Origin: Inhella sp.
GTDB lineage: Bacteria; Pseudomonadota; Gammaproteobacteria; Burkholderiales; Burkholderiaceae_C
DNA: 64,000 nt
Direction of reading: 5' to 3'
NCBI RefSeq assembly: GCF_027532025.1
Contig: NZ_JAPZSY010000107.1
Location: 26,156 to 90,155, forward strand
Both the position numbers and the translations under genes were made by a program. Positions 22,010 through 31,834 of the stretch are shown one piece after another; the first letter of the stretch is position 1, and each line of letters starts with the position of its first letter. The notes beneath the pieces are model-generated. The model searched no databases, was not told the origin of the DNA, and worked only from the letters and a program-made list of their open reading frames with translations.

Positions 22010-23917
22010 ATGACTTTTGAGCGCCCTCGCCTGCTGGCCGACATCGGCGGCACTTTTGCCCGGTTTGCCGTGGAACCCGAAGCCGGCGTGTTCCTGCACG
22101 CCAAGTCGCTGCGCTGCGCCGACCACCCGGATTTCCACGCGGCGGTCCGCTCCTACCTGGACGGACTGCCGGGTGCCGCCTCGGCAGGCGAGAGCGAGCG
22201 GGTTGCTCATGCGTGTGTCGCCATCGCCAACCCGGTAGAGGGCGACCAAGTCCGGATGACGAACTACCACTGGCAGTTCAGCATCGAAGAGATGCGCCAC
22301 CGCCTCGGCCTGGACACCTTGGTGGTGGTCAACGACTTCACGGCCCTGGCCCAGGCCTTGCCCCGGCTCAAGGCCGACGAGCGCCAGCAGGTGGGTGGTG
22401 GGCAAGCCGCGCCCAACCATGTGATCGGTCTGCTGGGCTCGGGCTCGGGCTTGGGCGTTTCCGGCCTGATTCCGGCGGGCGATGGCTGGATTGCGCTGGG
22501 CACCGAAGGCGGCCATACCAGCTTCAGCCCCCGCGACGAACGCGAGATTGCCATCCTGCGCCACGCTTGGCGCGAGTACTCGCACGTCTCCTTCGAGCGT
22601 TTGTTGTCGGGGCCCGGGCTGTCGCTCATCCACCGCGCACTGGCCGAGCTGCACGGGGTGAGTGCACCCACTCGCCAAGCGCCTGAGATCACGCAAGCGG
22701 CCCTCGACGGAAGCGACGCGCTCTGCCAAGAGACGGTCGACGTGTTTTGCGCCCTGCTCGGCACTGCCGCAGGGAACTTGGCGGTGACGCTGGGGGCGCT
22801 GGGTGGGGTGTTCGTGGGCGGCGGCATCGTGCCGCGCCTGGGGCCCTTGTTCGAGCGCTCGTCCTTCCGCCGCCGCTTCGAAGAGCGCGGCCGCTTCAGC
22901 GACTACGTGGCCGCCATCCCCACTTACGTCATCACTGCCGAACAGGCCACCTTCAAGGGCGCCTCGGCCATCCTGGAAAGCCAGCTCCGCAAGCTGCAAA
23001 CCAGCCCGGGCGCCGCCATCCTGGAGCAGATCCGTCGCGCCAAGCCGCAACTCACCCCAGCCGAGCAGCGCGTGGCCGAACAAGTGCTGGCGCGTCCGCG
23101 CGCGGTGCTGTCGGACCCCATCGCCGACATCTCCAAGGCCGCCGGCGTGAGCCAACCCACCGTCATCCGCTTCTGCCGCAGCTTGGGATGCGAGGGCCTG
23201 AGCGACTTCAAGCTGCGCCTGGCCTCGGGCCTGACGGGCACCGTGCCGGTCACCCACACCAAGGTCAACGAAGACGACAGCATGGTGGAGCTGGGTGCCA
23301 AGGTGTTGGGCAACACGGCCAGCGCCATCTTGCAGGTGCGCAGCCAACTCAACCGAGACACCATCGACCGCGCCACCGACATCCTGATGCAAGCCCGGCG
23401 CATCGAGTGCTTTGCCGCCGGCCATTACGGCGTGGTGGCGCAAGACGCTCAGTTCAAGTTCCTGCGCTTCGGTGTGCCCTCCAGCGCTTACACCGAGCCT
23501 CGCTTGGCGCACCTGGCCAGTCAGGTGCTGGGCCCGGGCGACGTGGCCCTGATCGTGTCCAGTGGCGGCAAGTTGCCCGAGTTGCTGGACGTGGCCGAAC
23601 AGGCCCGGGCACGCGGCGCCAAGGTGGTGGCCATCACCGCCAGCCAAAGCCCGCTGGTGCGCAAGGCGGACGTGGCGCTGCTGGTCGATCACCTGGAAGA
23701 CGTGGCCACCCACCTGCCCATGGTGGGGCGCATCCTGCACCTGCTGGTGATTGACATCCTGGCGGTGGGCCTGGCCATGCGGCGCGGCACCGTGGAACGC
23801 GAAGTGATCGAAGCGCTGGACGAACGCGCAACCCCGGCAGCCCGCGCAGCCCGCGGTGCGGCGCCGGGGGTCAGCATGGCGTCGCCCATGGCGGCGCTCA
23901 CGTCGCACAGCCGCTGA
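22010..23917 (+). CDS. Bifunctional glucokinase / RpiR-family (HexR-type) regulator
   Basis: 635 residues in two parts. Residues 1 to about 325 are a complete glucokinase (LLADIGGTFARFAV, VVNDFTALAQALP, LGSGSGLGVSGL, GTEGGHTSFSP, GGVFVGGGIVPRLGPLF). Residues about 330-410 are an RpiR-type HTH (LTPAEQRVAEQVL, ISKAAGVSQPTVIRFCRSLG), and about 450-590 a SIS sugar-phosphate-binding domain (FAAGHYGVVAQDAQFKFLRF, VALIVSSGGKLPELL). This fusion is known in Burkholderia and relatives. The HexR part senses 2-keto-3-deoxy-6-phosphogluconate and controls Entner-Doudoroff genes. The ATG at 22010 has GGGAG upstream. Likely regulator of the GTAG-N5-CTAC sites nearby. Confidence 0.94.
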   Translation: MTFERPRLLADIGGTFARFAVEPEAGVFLHAKSLRCADHPDFHAAVRSYLDGLPGAASAGESERVAHACVAIANPVEGDQVRMTNYHWQFSIEEMRHRLGLDTLVVVNDFTALAQALPRLKADERQQVGGGQAAPNHVIGLLGSGSGLGVSGLIPAGDGWIALGTEGGHTSFSPRDEREIAILRHAWREYSHVSFERLLSGPGLSLIHRALAELHGVSAPTRQAPEITQAALDGSDALCQETVDVFCALLGTAAGNLAVTLGALGGVFVGGGIVPRLGPLFERSSFRRRFEERGRFSDYVAAIPTYVITAEQATFKGASAILESQLRKLQTSPGAAILEQIRRAKPQLTPAEQRVAEQVLARPRAVLSDPIADISKAAGVSQPTVIRFCRSLGCEGLSDFKLRLASGLTGTVPVTHTKVNEDDSMVELGAKVLGNTASAILQVRSQLNRDTIDRATDILMQARRIECFAAGHYGVVAQDAQFKFLRFGVPSSAYTEPRLAHLASQVLGPGDVALIVSSGGKLPELLDVAEQARARGAKVVAITASQSPLVRKADVALLVDHLEDVATHLPMVGRILHLLVIDILAVGLAMRRGTVEREVIEALDERATPAARAARGAAPGVSMASPMAALTSHSR

Positions 23918-23942
23918 CCCAGAACCCGACCGACCGACTCGC

Positions 23943-24857
23943 TCAAGCTGAGCGGGGGCGAGCGGCGCGACTTGCTGCCTTGAGGCGCGGCTTGCGCCGC
24001 CACCCGCGCAGCCGGGCCAAGGCGGCGGCGTCCAAGCGACCGGTTTGGGCAGCCAGCGGCAGCAAAGCCTCCACCAACGCCGCGTACAGCGCCGCGTCGT
24101 TGGGCTGCGACCGAGCGGCCAAAGCTTGGGCGTGGGCTTGCAGCACCGGCACGTCGCCCCGGGCCACCGGGCCGGACAAGGCGCCCGCCAAGCCCCGCTC
24201 GCTCGCGGCCTTCAGGGCCCCGTGCGCCAGGGGCATCAGGGCCCGCAAGGCCTCGTCGGGCGACAGCCCCAAGGCCTCAGCGCACAGGTGGCTGGCCAAT
24301 GCCAAGGGCGCCAACAGCCCGCTGGCCGCCGCATTGGCGCCGGCGTGGTAGGCCGCGCGTTGGGCACCGTCCAGCGTCAGGGGCTGGGCGCCCAGCCTGC
24401 GGGCCAGGGCGGCCAGGGCACCGGCTACCTCGCCTTCGCCTTCGATGCCAATGCAAATGCCCGCCAAGGCCGAGCGCGCAGCCGCCGCGGTGGGTTCGGG
24501 GTCGGCCAGCAGTTGCAGCGGATGAAAGCCCGCCACCTGCGCCCCGGCCGCGCGGGCTGCGTCCAGGACGCTCAGCGGGCTGGCACCGCTGAGGTGGATG
24601 GCAACGTGCCTGGGCGCCCAGGGCAGCGCGGCGCACACGGGGGCGATGGCCTCGTCGCGCACCGCCAGCAGCACCCAATCGGCCCGCGCCAGCACCTCGA
24701 CCGGGGTGCAGGGGGCCACACCCCAACGCCGCGCCAAGGCTGCCGTGCGCTCGACGTCGCGGCCGCCGAGGGCCACCAAAGGCTCGCCCAAGGCCACCAG
24801 CGCCTGCCCCAGGTGCGCCGCCGCCCGTCCAGCGCCGATCAGGCCGATCTTGTGCAT
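23943..24857 (-). CDS. Rossmann-fold DUF2520 oxidoreductase-like protein
   Basis: 304 residues. N-terminal NAD(P)-binding domain ([51 protein letters not shown]) followed by the helical DUF2520 domain (AGFHPLQLLADPEP, AAYHAGANAAASGL). The fold relates it to 6-phosphogluconate and ketopantoate reductases, but the substrate is unknown. The start shares one base with the gcdH stop (TGATG), so the two are co-translated. It converges with glk-hexR; a 6-bp hairpin (23940-23954) overlaps its end but has no T run. Confidence 0.82.
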   Translation of the reverse strand: MHKIGLIGAGRAAAHLGQALVALGEPLVALGGRDVERTAALARRWGVAPCTPVEVLARADWVLLAVRDEAIAPVCAALPWAPRHVAIHLSGASPLSVLDAARAAGAQVAGFHPLQLLADPEPTAAAARSALAGICIGIEGEGEVAGALAALARRLGAQPLTLDGAQRAAYHAGANAAASGLLAPLALASHLCAEALGLSPDEALRALMPLAHGALKAASERGLAGALSGPVARGDVPVLQAHAQALAARSQPNDAALYAALVEALLPLAAQTGRLDAAALARLRGWRRKPRLKAASRAARPRSA

Positions 24858-26035
24858 CAAAACGCCGGGATGCCGGTTTGGGCTCGGCCCAGGATCAGGG
24901 CGTGGATGTCGTGCGTGCCCTCGTAGGTGTTCACCACTTCCAGGTTGACGAGGTGCCGCGCCACCCCAAACTCGTCGCTGATGCCGTTGCCGCCAAGCAT
25001 GTCGCGCGCCAGCCGGGCCACGTCCAGCGCCTTGCCGCAGCTGTTGCGCTTCATGATCGACGTGATCTCCACCGCCGCGGTGCCCTCGTCCTTCATGCGG
25101 CCCAGCCGCAGGCAGCCTTGCAGGGCCAGGGTGATTTCGGTTTGCATGTCGGCGAGTTTCTTCTGGATGAGTTGGTTGGCCGCCAGGGGCCGGCCGAACT
25201 GGTGGCGGTCCAGCACGTACTGGCGAGCGGTGTGCCAACAAGCCTCGGCGGCGCCCATCACCCCCCAGGCAATGCCGTAGCGGGCGCTGTTCAGGCAGGC
25301 GAAGGGCCCCTTGAGCCCCCGCACTTCGGGGAAGGCGTTTTCCTCGGGGCAGAACACCCGGTCCATCACGATCTCGCCGGTGATGCTCGCGCGCAGGCCG
25401 ACCTTGCCGTGGATGGCCGGGGCCGACAGGCCCTGCCAGCCCTTTTCCAGCACGAAGCCGCGGATTTGGCCGCCGTCGTCCTTGGCCCAAACCACGAACA
25501 CGTCGGCGATCGGGGAGTTGGTGATCCACATCTTCGAGCCGGTCAGCTCGTAGCCCCCCGGCACCGCTCGGGCGCGGGTCACCATGGAGCCGGGGTCGGA
25601 GCCGTGGTTGGGCTCGGTCAACCCAAAGCAGCCGATCCATTCGCCGGCCGCCAGCTTGGGCAGGTACTTCTGTTTGGTGGCTTCGCGACCGAACTCAAAG
25701 ATCGGCACCATCACCAGCGACGACTGCACGCTCATCATCGAGCGGTAGCCCGAGTCGACGCGCTCGACCTCGCGGGCGATCAGGCCGTAGCTCACGTAGT
25801 TCAGCCCCGCACCACCGTAAGCGGTCGGGATCACCGGCCCCAGCAGCCCCAGTTCGCCCATCTCTCGAAAGATGCCCGGGTCGGTGCGCTCGTGGCGGAA
25901 GGCCTCCAGCACGCGGGGCGCCAAGCGGCCCTGGCAGTAGGCAGCGGCGGCCTCGCGAACCATGCGCTCGTCGTCGCTGAGTTGGGCGTTCAGCAGCAGC
26001 GGATCGTCCCATTGGAAGTTGGCGCGGTCGGTCAC
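24857..26035 (-). CDS. gcdH: Glutaryl-CoA dehydrogenase
   Basis: FAD-dependent acyl-CoA dehydrogenase that converts glutaryl-CoA to crotonyl-CoA in lysine and tryptophan breakdown. 392 residues from a GTG with GGAG eight bases upstream. Features: [43 protein letters not shown]-type [59 protein letters not shown], and the catalytic Glu in [20 protein letters not shown]. These are diagnostic of Gcdh rather than short-chain enzymes. It is divergent from a LysR gene, the usual arrangement. Confidence 0.95.
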   Translation of the reverse strand: MTDRANFQWDDPLLLNAQLSDDERMVREAAAAYCQGRLAPRVLEAFRHERTDPGIFREMGELGLLGPVIPTAYGGAGLNYVSYGLIAREVERVDSGYRSMMSVQSSLVMVPIFEFGREATKQKYLPKLAAGEWIGCFGLTEPNHGSDPGSMVTRARAVPGGYELTGSKMWITNSPIADVFVVWAKDDGGQIRGFVLEKGWQGLSAPAIHGKVGLRASITGEIVMDRVFCPEENAFPEVRGLKGPFACLNSARYGIAWGVMGAAEACWHTARQYVLDRHQFGRPLAANQLIQKKLADMQTEITLALQGCLRLGRMKDEGTAAVEITSIMKRNSCGKALDVARLARDMLGGNGISDEFGVARHLVNLEVVNTYEGTHDIHALILGRAQTGIPAF

Positions 26036-26122
26036 GGCGGAGTCTCCGGGTGCAGGGGTGGCCCGAGTATTGCGAGGCAGTCGATTCGTGTCCAATTCAT
26101 CCATCCACTTCGACGATTCGCC

Positions 26123-27025
26123 GTGCCTATCGAAACCCTTCCCCGGTCGCTGGAGTTCCGGCACCTGCGCTGTTTCGCCGCCCTGGCCGAGGAGCTGCAC
26201 TTCGGCCGCGCGGCCCAGCGGCTGGCCATGTCGCAACCGCCCCTGTCCGTGGCCATCCAGCAACTGGAAGCCAGCGTGGGCGCCCGCCTGTTCGAGCGCG
26301 ACAGCAAAGGCGTGCGCCTCACGCCCGCCGGTCTGGCCTTCCGCACCAGCGCCAAAGCCCTGCTGGAGGGCGCCGAGCAAGCCTGCGTGCGCGCCCGCGA
26401 GGTGCAAGCCGGCGAGGTGGGGCGCTTGCGCCTGGGCTTCGTGGGCTCGGCCCTGCAACACGGGCTGGCCACTTGGCTGCAGGCGTTTCAGGCCCAGTCC
26501 CCGCGCGTGCAGGTGGTGGTGGTGGAGCTGAATTCGCAAGACCAGATCGACGCCTTGCTGCGCGAGGAGTTGGACCTGGGCCTGCTGCACACCGACCGCC
26601 TGCCGCCCGCCTTGGCCTGCCAAGCGCTGTACGCCGAACCCTTTCTCGCCTGTTTGCCAGCCGGCCATCCCGAGGCCCGGCGGCGCCGGGTGCCGCTCAG
26701 CGCCTTGGCCGAGCAGCCCTTCATCCTGTTTTCACGCAAAGGCTCGCCGGACTACCACGCCCGCATCGTCGACATCTGCCGCCAGCACGGCTTTTACCCA
26801 CGGCTGCAGCACGAGGGGCGGCATTGGTTGTCCGTGGTGTCGTTGGTGGCGCAGGGCTTGGGGGTCTCCATCGTGCCCGCCGCCTTCGAGCGCGCGGGCA
26901 TCCAGGGGGCGGTGTTCCGGCCGCTGGTCGAAAAACCCGACCCCTCGGCCGTGTTCGCGGCCTGGCGCCGCGACGGCCATGCCGTCTTGCGCGACGCTTT
27001 TCTGGCTGCGCGCCCCCTCGTTTGA
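26123..27025 (+). CDS. LysR-family transcription regulator
   Basis: 300 residues from a GTG start. N-terminal winged HTH ([33 protein letters not shown] in outline; recognition helix around [16 protein letters not shown]) and an effector-binding domain beginning [15 protein letters not shown]. It lies 87 bases from divergent gcdH and 30 bases before a CoA-transferase gene on its own strand, so it probably controls one or both. The inducer is unknown; glutarate or an acyl-CoA is plausible. No TTG-start alternative fits the family N-terminus better. Confidence 0.9.
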   Translation: MPIETLPRSLEFRHLRCFAALAEELHFGRAAQRLAMSQPPLSVAIQQLEASVGARLFERDSKGVRLTPAGLAFRTSAKALLEGAEQACVRAREVQAGEVGRLRLGFVGSALQHGLATWLQAFQAQSPRVQVVVVELNSQDQIDALLREELDLGLLHTDRLPPALACQALYAEPFLACLPAGHPEARRRRVPLSALAEQPFILFSRKGSPDYHARIVDICRQHGFYPRLQHEGRHWLSVVSLVAQGLGVSIVPAAFERAGIQGAVFRPLVEKPDPSAVFAAWRRDGHAVLRDAFLAARPLV

Positions 27026-27055
27026 TCCGATCCGTCCTCACCAGGAGCCCACCCC

Positions 27056-28975
27056 ATGTCCACCCCCCGCGAATTGCTCGACGGATTGCGCGCCTACGAA
27101 GGCGGCAAGCTCGTCTCGGCCGACGAGGCCCTGGCCCTGGTGCAAGACGGCGACACGGTCGCCAGCAGTGGCTTTGTGGGCATCGGCTTCGCCGAGTCCT
27201 TGGCGCTGGCGCTGGAGCGCCGCTTTCTGGCCGCCGGACACCCGCGCGACCTCACCCTGGTCTACGCCGCCGGCCAGGGCGACGGGGGCGAGCGCGGGCT
27301 CAACCACCTGGGCCACGAAGGGCTGGTGAGCCGCGTCATCGGGGGCCACTGGGGCCTGGTGCCCCGGTTGCAGCGCCTGGCCGTCGAGGGTCGGATCGAA
27401 GCCTGGAACCTGCCCCAGGGCGTCATCGCCCACCTGTACCGCGACATTGCGGCCCACCGGCCGGGGCACCTCACGCGGGTCGGTTTGGGCACCTTCGTGG
27501 ACCCGCGCCATGGCGGCGGCAAACTCAACGAGCGCACCCAGGCCGACTTGGTGCAACTGCTGGAAATCAACGGCGAAGAAGCCCTGCTGTACCAGGCCTT
27601 CCCGATCCAAGTGGCGCTGATCCGTGCCACCACGGCCGACCTGGACGGCAACCTCACGATGGAGCGCGAGGCGCTCACGCTGGAAACCCGGGCCCTGGCC
27701 ATGGCCGTGCACAACAGCGGCGGCATCGTCATCGCCCAGGTGGAGCAGGTGGCCGAGCGCGGCAGCCTGAACCCGCGCGAGGTGGTGGTGCCCGGCGTGC
27801 TGGTGGACTGCGTGGTGCGCGCGGAATGCGCCGAGCAGCACCCACAAGCCTTCGCCACGCCCTACTCGGCCGCCTTCGCCGGTCGCCTGCGCGTGCCCCT
27901 GACGCAACTCCCGCCCATGGCGGCCGGGCCGCGCAAGGTCATCGCCCGCCGGGCGGCGCTGGCGCTGCGCGCGGGCGAGTTGGTGAACTTGGGCATTGGC
28001 ATGCCCGAAGGCGTGGCCGCCGTGGCGGCCGAAGAGCGGGTGATCGACCTCATCACCCTGAGCACCGAACCCGGCGTGATCGGGGGCATCCCGGCGGGCG
28101 GACTCAACTTTGGCGCGGCGGTGAACACGCAGGCCGTGATCGACCAACCCGATCAGTTCGACCTGTACGACGGCGGCGGCCTCGACCTGGCGGTGCTGGG
28201 CATGGCGCAGTGCGATGCCCAGGGCAACATCAACGTCAGCCGCTTCGGCAGTCGCCTGGCCGGCGCCGGGGGCTTCATCAACATCTCTCAATCGGCCAAG
28301 CGCCTGGTGTTCACCGGGCTGTTCGGTGGCGAAGGTTTGCGCAAGTTCGTGCGCCAGGTGGAGCACCGCACCTTCAGCGGCCCGCACGCGGTGGCCCGTG
28401 GGCAGCCGGTGCTCGTCGTGACCGAGCGCTGCGTGCTGCGCCTGGTGCCCGAGGGGCTGGAGTTGGTGGAGCTGGCGCCCGGCCTGGACCTGGAACGCGA
28501 TGTGCTGGCGCACATGGCGTTCCAACCGCGGGTGAGCGCAACGTGGCAAACGATGGACCCCGCCCTCTTCGCCCCCGAGCCCATGGGCCTGCGCGAGCGG
28601 CTGCTGCATCGCCCCCTGGCGCAACGCATCGTGTTCGACGCCCAACACGGCGTGCTCTTCCTCGACTTCTCCCACCTGCGCTTGAACACGCCCACCGACC
28701 TTGCGACCCTGCAAGCCGCCGTCGAGGACAAGCTGGCGGGCCTGGGCCAGCCGGTCGATGGCATCGTCAACTACGAGCAGTTCGACCTCGCCCCCGAACT
28801 GGCCGACGCCTACACCGCCTGGGTGGCGCGGGTGACGGCGCGGCACTACCGACGCATCACACGCTACGGCCAGTCGGCGTTCTTGCGGGCGCAACTGGTG
28901 CCGCGCTTGGCGCTGCAAGGCCTGGCGGGCACGCTGGCCAACGATGCCGCAGCCGCCGTGCAGAGCCTGAAATGA
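27056..28975 (+). CDS. Family I acyl-CoA:acetate (propionate-type) CoA-transferase
   Basis: 639 residues with fused alpha and beta halves. Alpha: [55 protein letters not shown]-like [17 protein letters not shown]. Beta: [15 protein letters not shown] and the catalytic Glu in [19 protein letters not shown], then [22 protein letters not shown]. It resembles YdiF and propionate CoA-transferases but carries about 100 extra residues at the C-terminus (after AHMAFQP). It moves CoA between short acyl groups. AGGAG lies eight bases before the ATG. Next to LysR and gcdH, suggesting organic-acid use. Confidence 0.87.
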   Translation: MSTPRELLDGLRAYEGGKLVSADEALALVQDGDTVASSGFVGIGFAESLALALERRFLAAGHPRDLTLVYAAGQGDGGERGLNHLGHEGLVSRVIGGHWGLVPRLQRLAVEGRIEAWNLPQGVIAHLYRDIAAHRPGHLTRVGLGTFVDPRHGGGKLNERTQADLVQLLEINGEEALLYQAFPIQVALIRATTADLDGNLTMEREALTLETRALAMAVHNSGGIVIAQVEQVAERGSLNPREVVVPGVLVDCVVRAECAEQHPQAFATPYSAAFAGRLRVPLTQLPPMAAGPRKVIARRAALALRAGELVNLGIGMPEGVAAVAAEERVIDLITLSTEPGVIGGIPAGGLNFGAAVNTQAVIDQPDQFDLYDGGGLDLAVLGMAQCDAQGNINVSRFGSRLAGAGGFINISQSAKRLVFTGLFGGEGLRKFVRQVEHRTFSGPHAVARGQPVLVVTERCVLRLVPEGLELVELAPGLDLERDVLAHMAFQPRVSATWQTMDPALFAPEPMGLRERLLHRPLAQRIVFDAQHGVLFLDFSHLRLNTPTDLATLQAAVEDKLAGLGQPVDGIVNYEQFDLAPELADAYTAWVARVTARHYRRITRYGQSAFLRAQLVPRLALQGLAGTLANDAAAAVQSLK

Positions 28976-29053
28976 CGCACCGCGCCGCAGAACGCCGGAC
29001 TGTCTGAAACAACCGACACCACGCCCCCGCAACCCTCGCTATGGTGCGCGCCC

Positions 29054-29686
29054 ATGCCCTCTCCTCGCCTGTGGGACCTGTCTCCCCCCGTCTGTGCCGA
29101 ATCGCCCGTCTTCCCGGGTGACCAGCCTTTCGCCCTGCAATGGACGGCCCGCCTGGGCGCCGATTGCCCGGTCAACCTCAGCGCCGTGACGACCAGTCCG
29201 CATGTGGGCGCACACGCCGACGCCCCGCTGCACTACGCCGACGGCGCGCCCGCCATCGACGCGGTGGACCTGGCGCCTTACCTCGGGCCGTGTCGGGTCA
29301 TCCACGCCATCGACGTCGGCCCGCTCGTGCGGCCCGAGCACCTCGCCCACGCGGCCCAGAACCTGCCACCCCGCGTGCTGGTGCGCACGGCACGCCGGGC
29401 CGACCGGCATTGGCGCGACGACTTCAGCGCCTACGCCCCCGAAACCCTGGCTTGGCTCGCGGGCCTGGGCGTGCGCTTGGTGGGCATCGACACGGCCAGC
29501 GTCGACCCCGCGAGCAGCAAATCGCTGGACGCCCACCAGCAACTGCGCCAGCATGACCTGCGCGTGCAGGAAAACCTCGTGCTCGACGACGTGCCCGAGG
29601 GCGACTACGAACTCATCGCCCTGCCCCTGAAATGGGTGGGCGCCTGCGCCAGCCCCGTGCGCGCCATCCTTCGGAGCCTGCCATGA
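29054..29686 (+). CDS. kynB: Kynurenine formamidase KynB
   Basis: Hydrolyses N-formylkynurenine to kynurenine, the second step of tryptophan breakdown. 210 residues of the cyclase family, with the metal-binding HVGAHADAPLHY, VFPGDQPFALQW, VGIDTASVDPASSKSLDAH and a C-terminal LIALPLKWVGACASPVRAIL. First gene of kynBUA; it overlaps kynU by four bases (ATGA). The promoter must lie in the 78-bp gap after the CoA-transferase. The Lrp-type regulator KynR often found beside this operon is not present in the window. Confidence 0.96.
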   Translation: MPSPRLWDLSPPVCAESPVFPGDQPFALQWTARLGADCPVNLSAVTTSPHVGAHADAPLHYADGAPAIDAVDLAPYLGPCRVIHAIDVGPLVRPEHLAHAAQNLPPRVLVRTARRADRHWRDDFSAYAPETLAWLAGLGVRLVGIDTASVDPASSKSLDAHQQLRQHDLRVQENLVLDDVPEGDYELIALPLKWVGACASPVRAILRSLP

Positions 29687-30936
29687 ACCGACACGACGCC
29701 GAACAACTCGACGCCCAAGACCCGCTCGCCCCACTGCGCCAGCACTTTCACCTGCCGGAAGGCTTGGTTTACCTGGACGGCAACTCCCTCGGCGCCCTGC
29801 CCAAGGCCACGCCAGATCGGGTGCGGCGCACCATCAAGCAAGAGTGGGGGCAAGACCTCATCGGCAGTTGGAACACCGCCGGCTGGATCGACATGCCGCG
29901 CCGCCTGGGCGACCGCATCGCCCCCTGGATTGGCGCCCGCGCCGGCGAAGTCTTGGTGGCCGACTCCACCTCCGTCAACCTCTACAAGGTGCTGCACGCC
30001 GCCCTGCAACTGCAGCAGGGCCAGCGCAAGCGGGTGGTCAGCGAGCGCAGCAACTTCCCCACTGACAACTACATCGCCCAGAGCGTGGCCCGCGCCCACG
30101 GCAGCGAACTGGTGCTGGTGGACACCCCCGAGGACATCCCCTCCCTGCTCGACGAGCGCTGCGCGGTGCTCATGCTCACCCACGTCAACTACCGCAGCGG
30201 CCGCATGCACGACATGGGCCTGCTCACCCGCTGGGCTCAGCAGGCTGGTGCCCTGGCCGTCTGGGACCTGGCCCACAGCGCTGGGGCCGTGCCGGTCGAC
30301 CTGCTGGGCAGCGCCGCCGACTTCGCCGTCGGCTGCGGCTACAAGTACCTCAACGGCGGCCCCGGTGCCCCCGCCTTTGTGTGGGCGCACCCGCGGCACC
30401 AGGGCCAGGTCTGGCAGCCGCTCACCGGCTGGCTGGGGCACGCCGCCCCGTTCGCCTTCACACCGGACTACCAGCCGGCACCCGGCATCCAGCAGTACCA
30501 GTGCGGAACTCCCCCCATCCTGGCCCTGGCCGCCCTGGAAAGCGCGTTGGACGTCTTTGACATCGCCCGCCAACTGGGGGGCATGAGCGCCATCCGGGCC
30601 AAGTCGGTGGCGCTGACCGAGGCCTTCATCGCCGCCGTGGACGCCGCCCTGCCCCAGGTGCGGGTGGAGTCGCCTCGCGCCAGCGCCCAACGCGGCAGCC
30701 AAGTCGCGCTGTCCTTGCCGGCCGAGGTCGACACCTACGCCGTGATGCAAGCCCTCATCAGCCGCGGCGTGGTGGGCGACTTCCGCGATGGCGAGCCACC
30801 GCTGCTGCGCTTCGGCTTCACACCGCTGTACACGCGCCACACCGACGTCGTTGACGCCGTGGCGGCCCTGCAAGACGTGCTCACCAGCGGCGACTGGCAA
30901 GCGCCCGGCTTCCAGCGCAAGGGCAAGGTGACGTGA
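29683..30936 (+). CDS. kynU: Kynureninase KynU
   Basis: PLP-dependent hydrolase that converts kynurenine to anthranilate and alanine. 417 residues, family length. [12 protein letters not shown] at the N-terminus, [37 protein letters not shown], and the PLP-lysine segment [16 protein letters not shown], then [10 protein letters not shown] and [14 protein letters not shown]. Second gene of the operon. The start lies within the kynB stop, and its stop shares one base with the kynA start. Confidence 0.97.
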   Translation: MNRHDAEQLDAQDPLAPLRQHFHLPEGLVYLDGNSLGALPKATPDRVRRTIKQEWGQDLIGSWNTAGWIDMPRRLGDRIAPWIGARAGEVLVADSTSVNLYKVLHAALQLQQGQRKRVVSERSNFPTDNYIAQSVARAHGSELVLVDTPEDIPSLLDERCAVLMLTHVNYRSGRMHDMGLLTRWAQQAGALAVWDLAHSAGAVPVDLLGSAADFAVGCGYKYLNGGPGAPAFVWAHPRHQGQVWQPLTGWLGHAAPFAFTPDYQPAPGIQQYQCGTPPILALAALESALDVFDIARQLGGMSAIRAKSVALTEAFIAAVDAALPQVRVESPRASAQRGSQVALSLPAEVDTYAVMQALISRGVVGDFRDGEPPLLRFGFTPLYTRHTDVVDAVAALQDVLTSGDWQAPGFQRKGKVT

Positions 30937-31766
30937 TGAGCGACACCCTGCAACACCACGGCGCCCAGCTGGATTTCAGCCGGGACATGAGCTACGGCGA
31001 CTACCTGGGCCTGGACGCCATCCTCGGCGCGCAAAAGCCGCTGTCCCCCGCACACGACGAAATGCTGTTCATCGTGCAGCACCAAACCAGCGAGCTGTGG
31101 ATGAAGCTGGCCCTGCACGAACTGATGGCAGCGCGCGCGCGCGTCGCCACCGACCGCCTCCCCGAAGCCTTCAAGATGCTGGCCCGCGTCAGCAAAATCT
31201 TCGAGCAGCTGGTGCACGCCTGGGACGTGCTGGCCACCATGACGCCACCCGAGTACACCGCCTTGCGCCCCTACCTGGCCAAGAGCAGCGGCTTCCAAAG
31301 CCACCAGTACCGGCAAATCGAATTCCTGCTCGGCAACAAGAACGCCGCCATGCTGCAGCCCCATGCGCACCACCCCGAGCGCCTGGCGGCCGTGCAAGCG
31401 GCCTTCGACACCCCCAGCCTGTACGACGAAGCGCTGCGCCTGGCCGGCCGGCGTGGCTTTGCCCTGCCCGACGAGGTGCTGGCCCGCGATTGGACCCAGC
31501 CCTACAGCGCCCACCCCGCCGTGCTCGCGCTGTGGCAGCAGGTCTACCGCGAGCCCCAAGCCCACTGGGACCTCTACCAAATGGCCGAAGAGCTGGTCGA
31601 CCTCGAAGACGCGTTTCGCCTTTGGCGCTTTCGTCACGTCACGACCGTCGAGCGTGTCATCGGCTTCAAGCGCGGCACCGGGGGCACCGCCGGCGTCAGC
31701 TACCTGCGCAAGATGCTCGACGTGGTGCTGTTCCCCGAGCTGTGGTCGGTGCGCACCGAACTCTGA
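30936..31766 (+). CDS. kynA: Tryptophan 2,3-dioxygenase KynA
   Basis: Heme enzyme opening the indole ring of L-tryptophan to N-formylkynurenine, first step of the pathway. 276 residues. Diagnostic [14 protein letters not shown] with the distal His, [52 protein letters not shown] shown here only in parts, with the heme-ligand His in the RHVTTVER region, and [18 protein letters not shown] start (30936); a GTG three bases earlier is in frame but less likely. Last gene of kynBUA. Confidence 0.97.
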   Translation: MSDTLQHHGAQLDFSRDMSYGDYLGLDAILGAQKPLSPAHDEMLFIVQHQTSELWMKLALHELMAARARVATDRLPEAFKMLARVSKIFEQLVHAWDVLATMTPPEYTALRPYLAKSSGFQSHQYRQIEFLLGNKNAAMLQPHAHHPERLAAVQAAFDTPSLYDEALRLAGRRGFALPDEVLARDWTQPYSAHPAVLALWQQVYREPQAHWDLYQMAEELVDLEDAFRLWRFRHVTTVERVIGFKRGTGGTAGVSYLRKMLDVVLFPELWSVRTEL

Positions 31767-31834
31767 CTTTTTGGCGGCCCGCCAGGGCGCCGGACAATGA
31801 CCACCTCTCCGATCACCCCCAAGGGCTGACGACC

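Noticed and set aside
23940..23954. Hairpin CGCTCA/TGAGCG between glk-hexR and the DUF2520 gene
   Set aside because: Short stem, no T tract, and part of the coding end; not convincing as a terminator.
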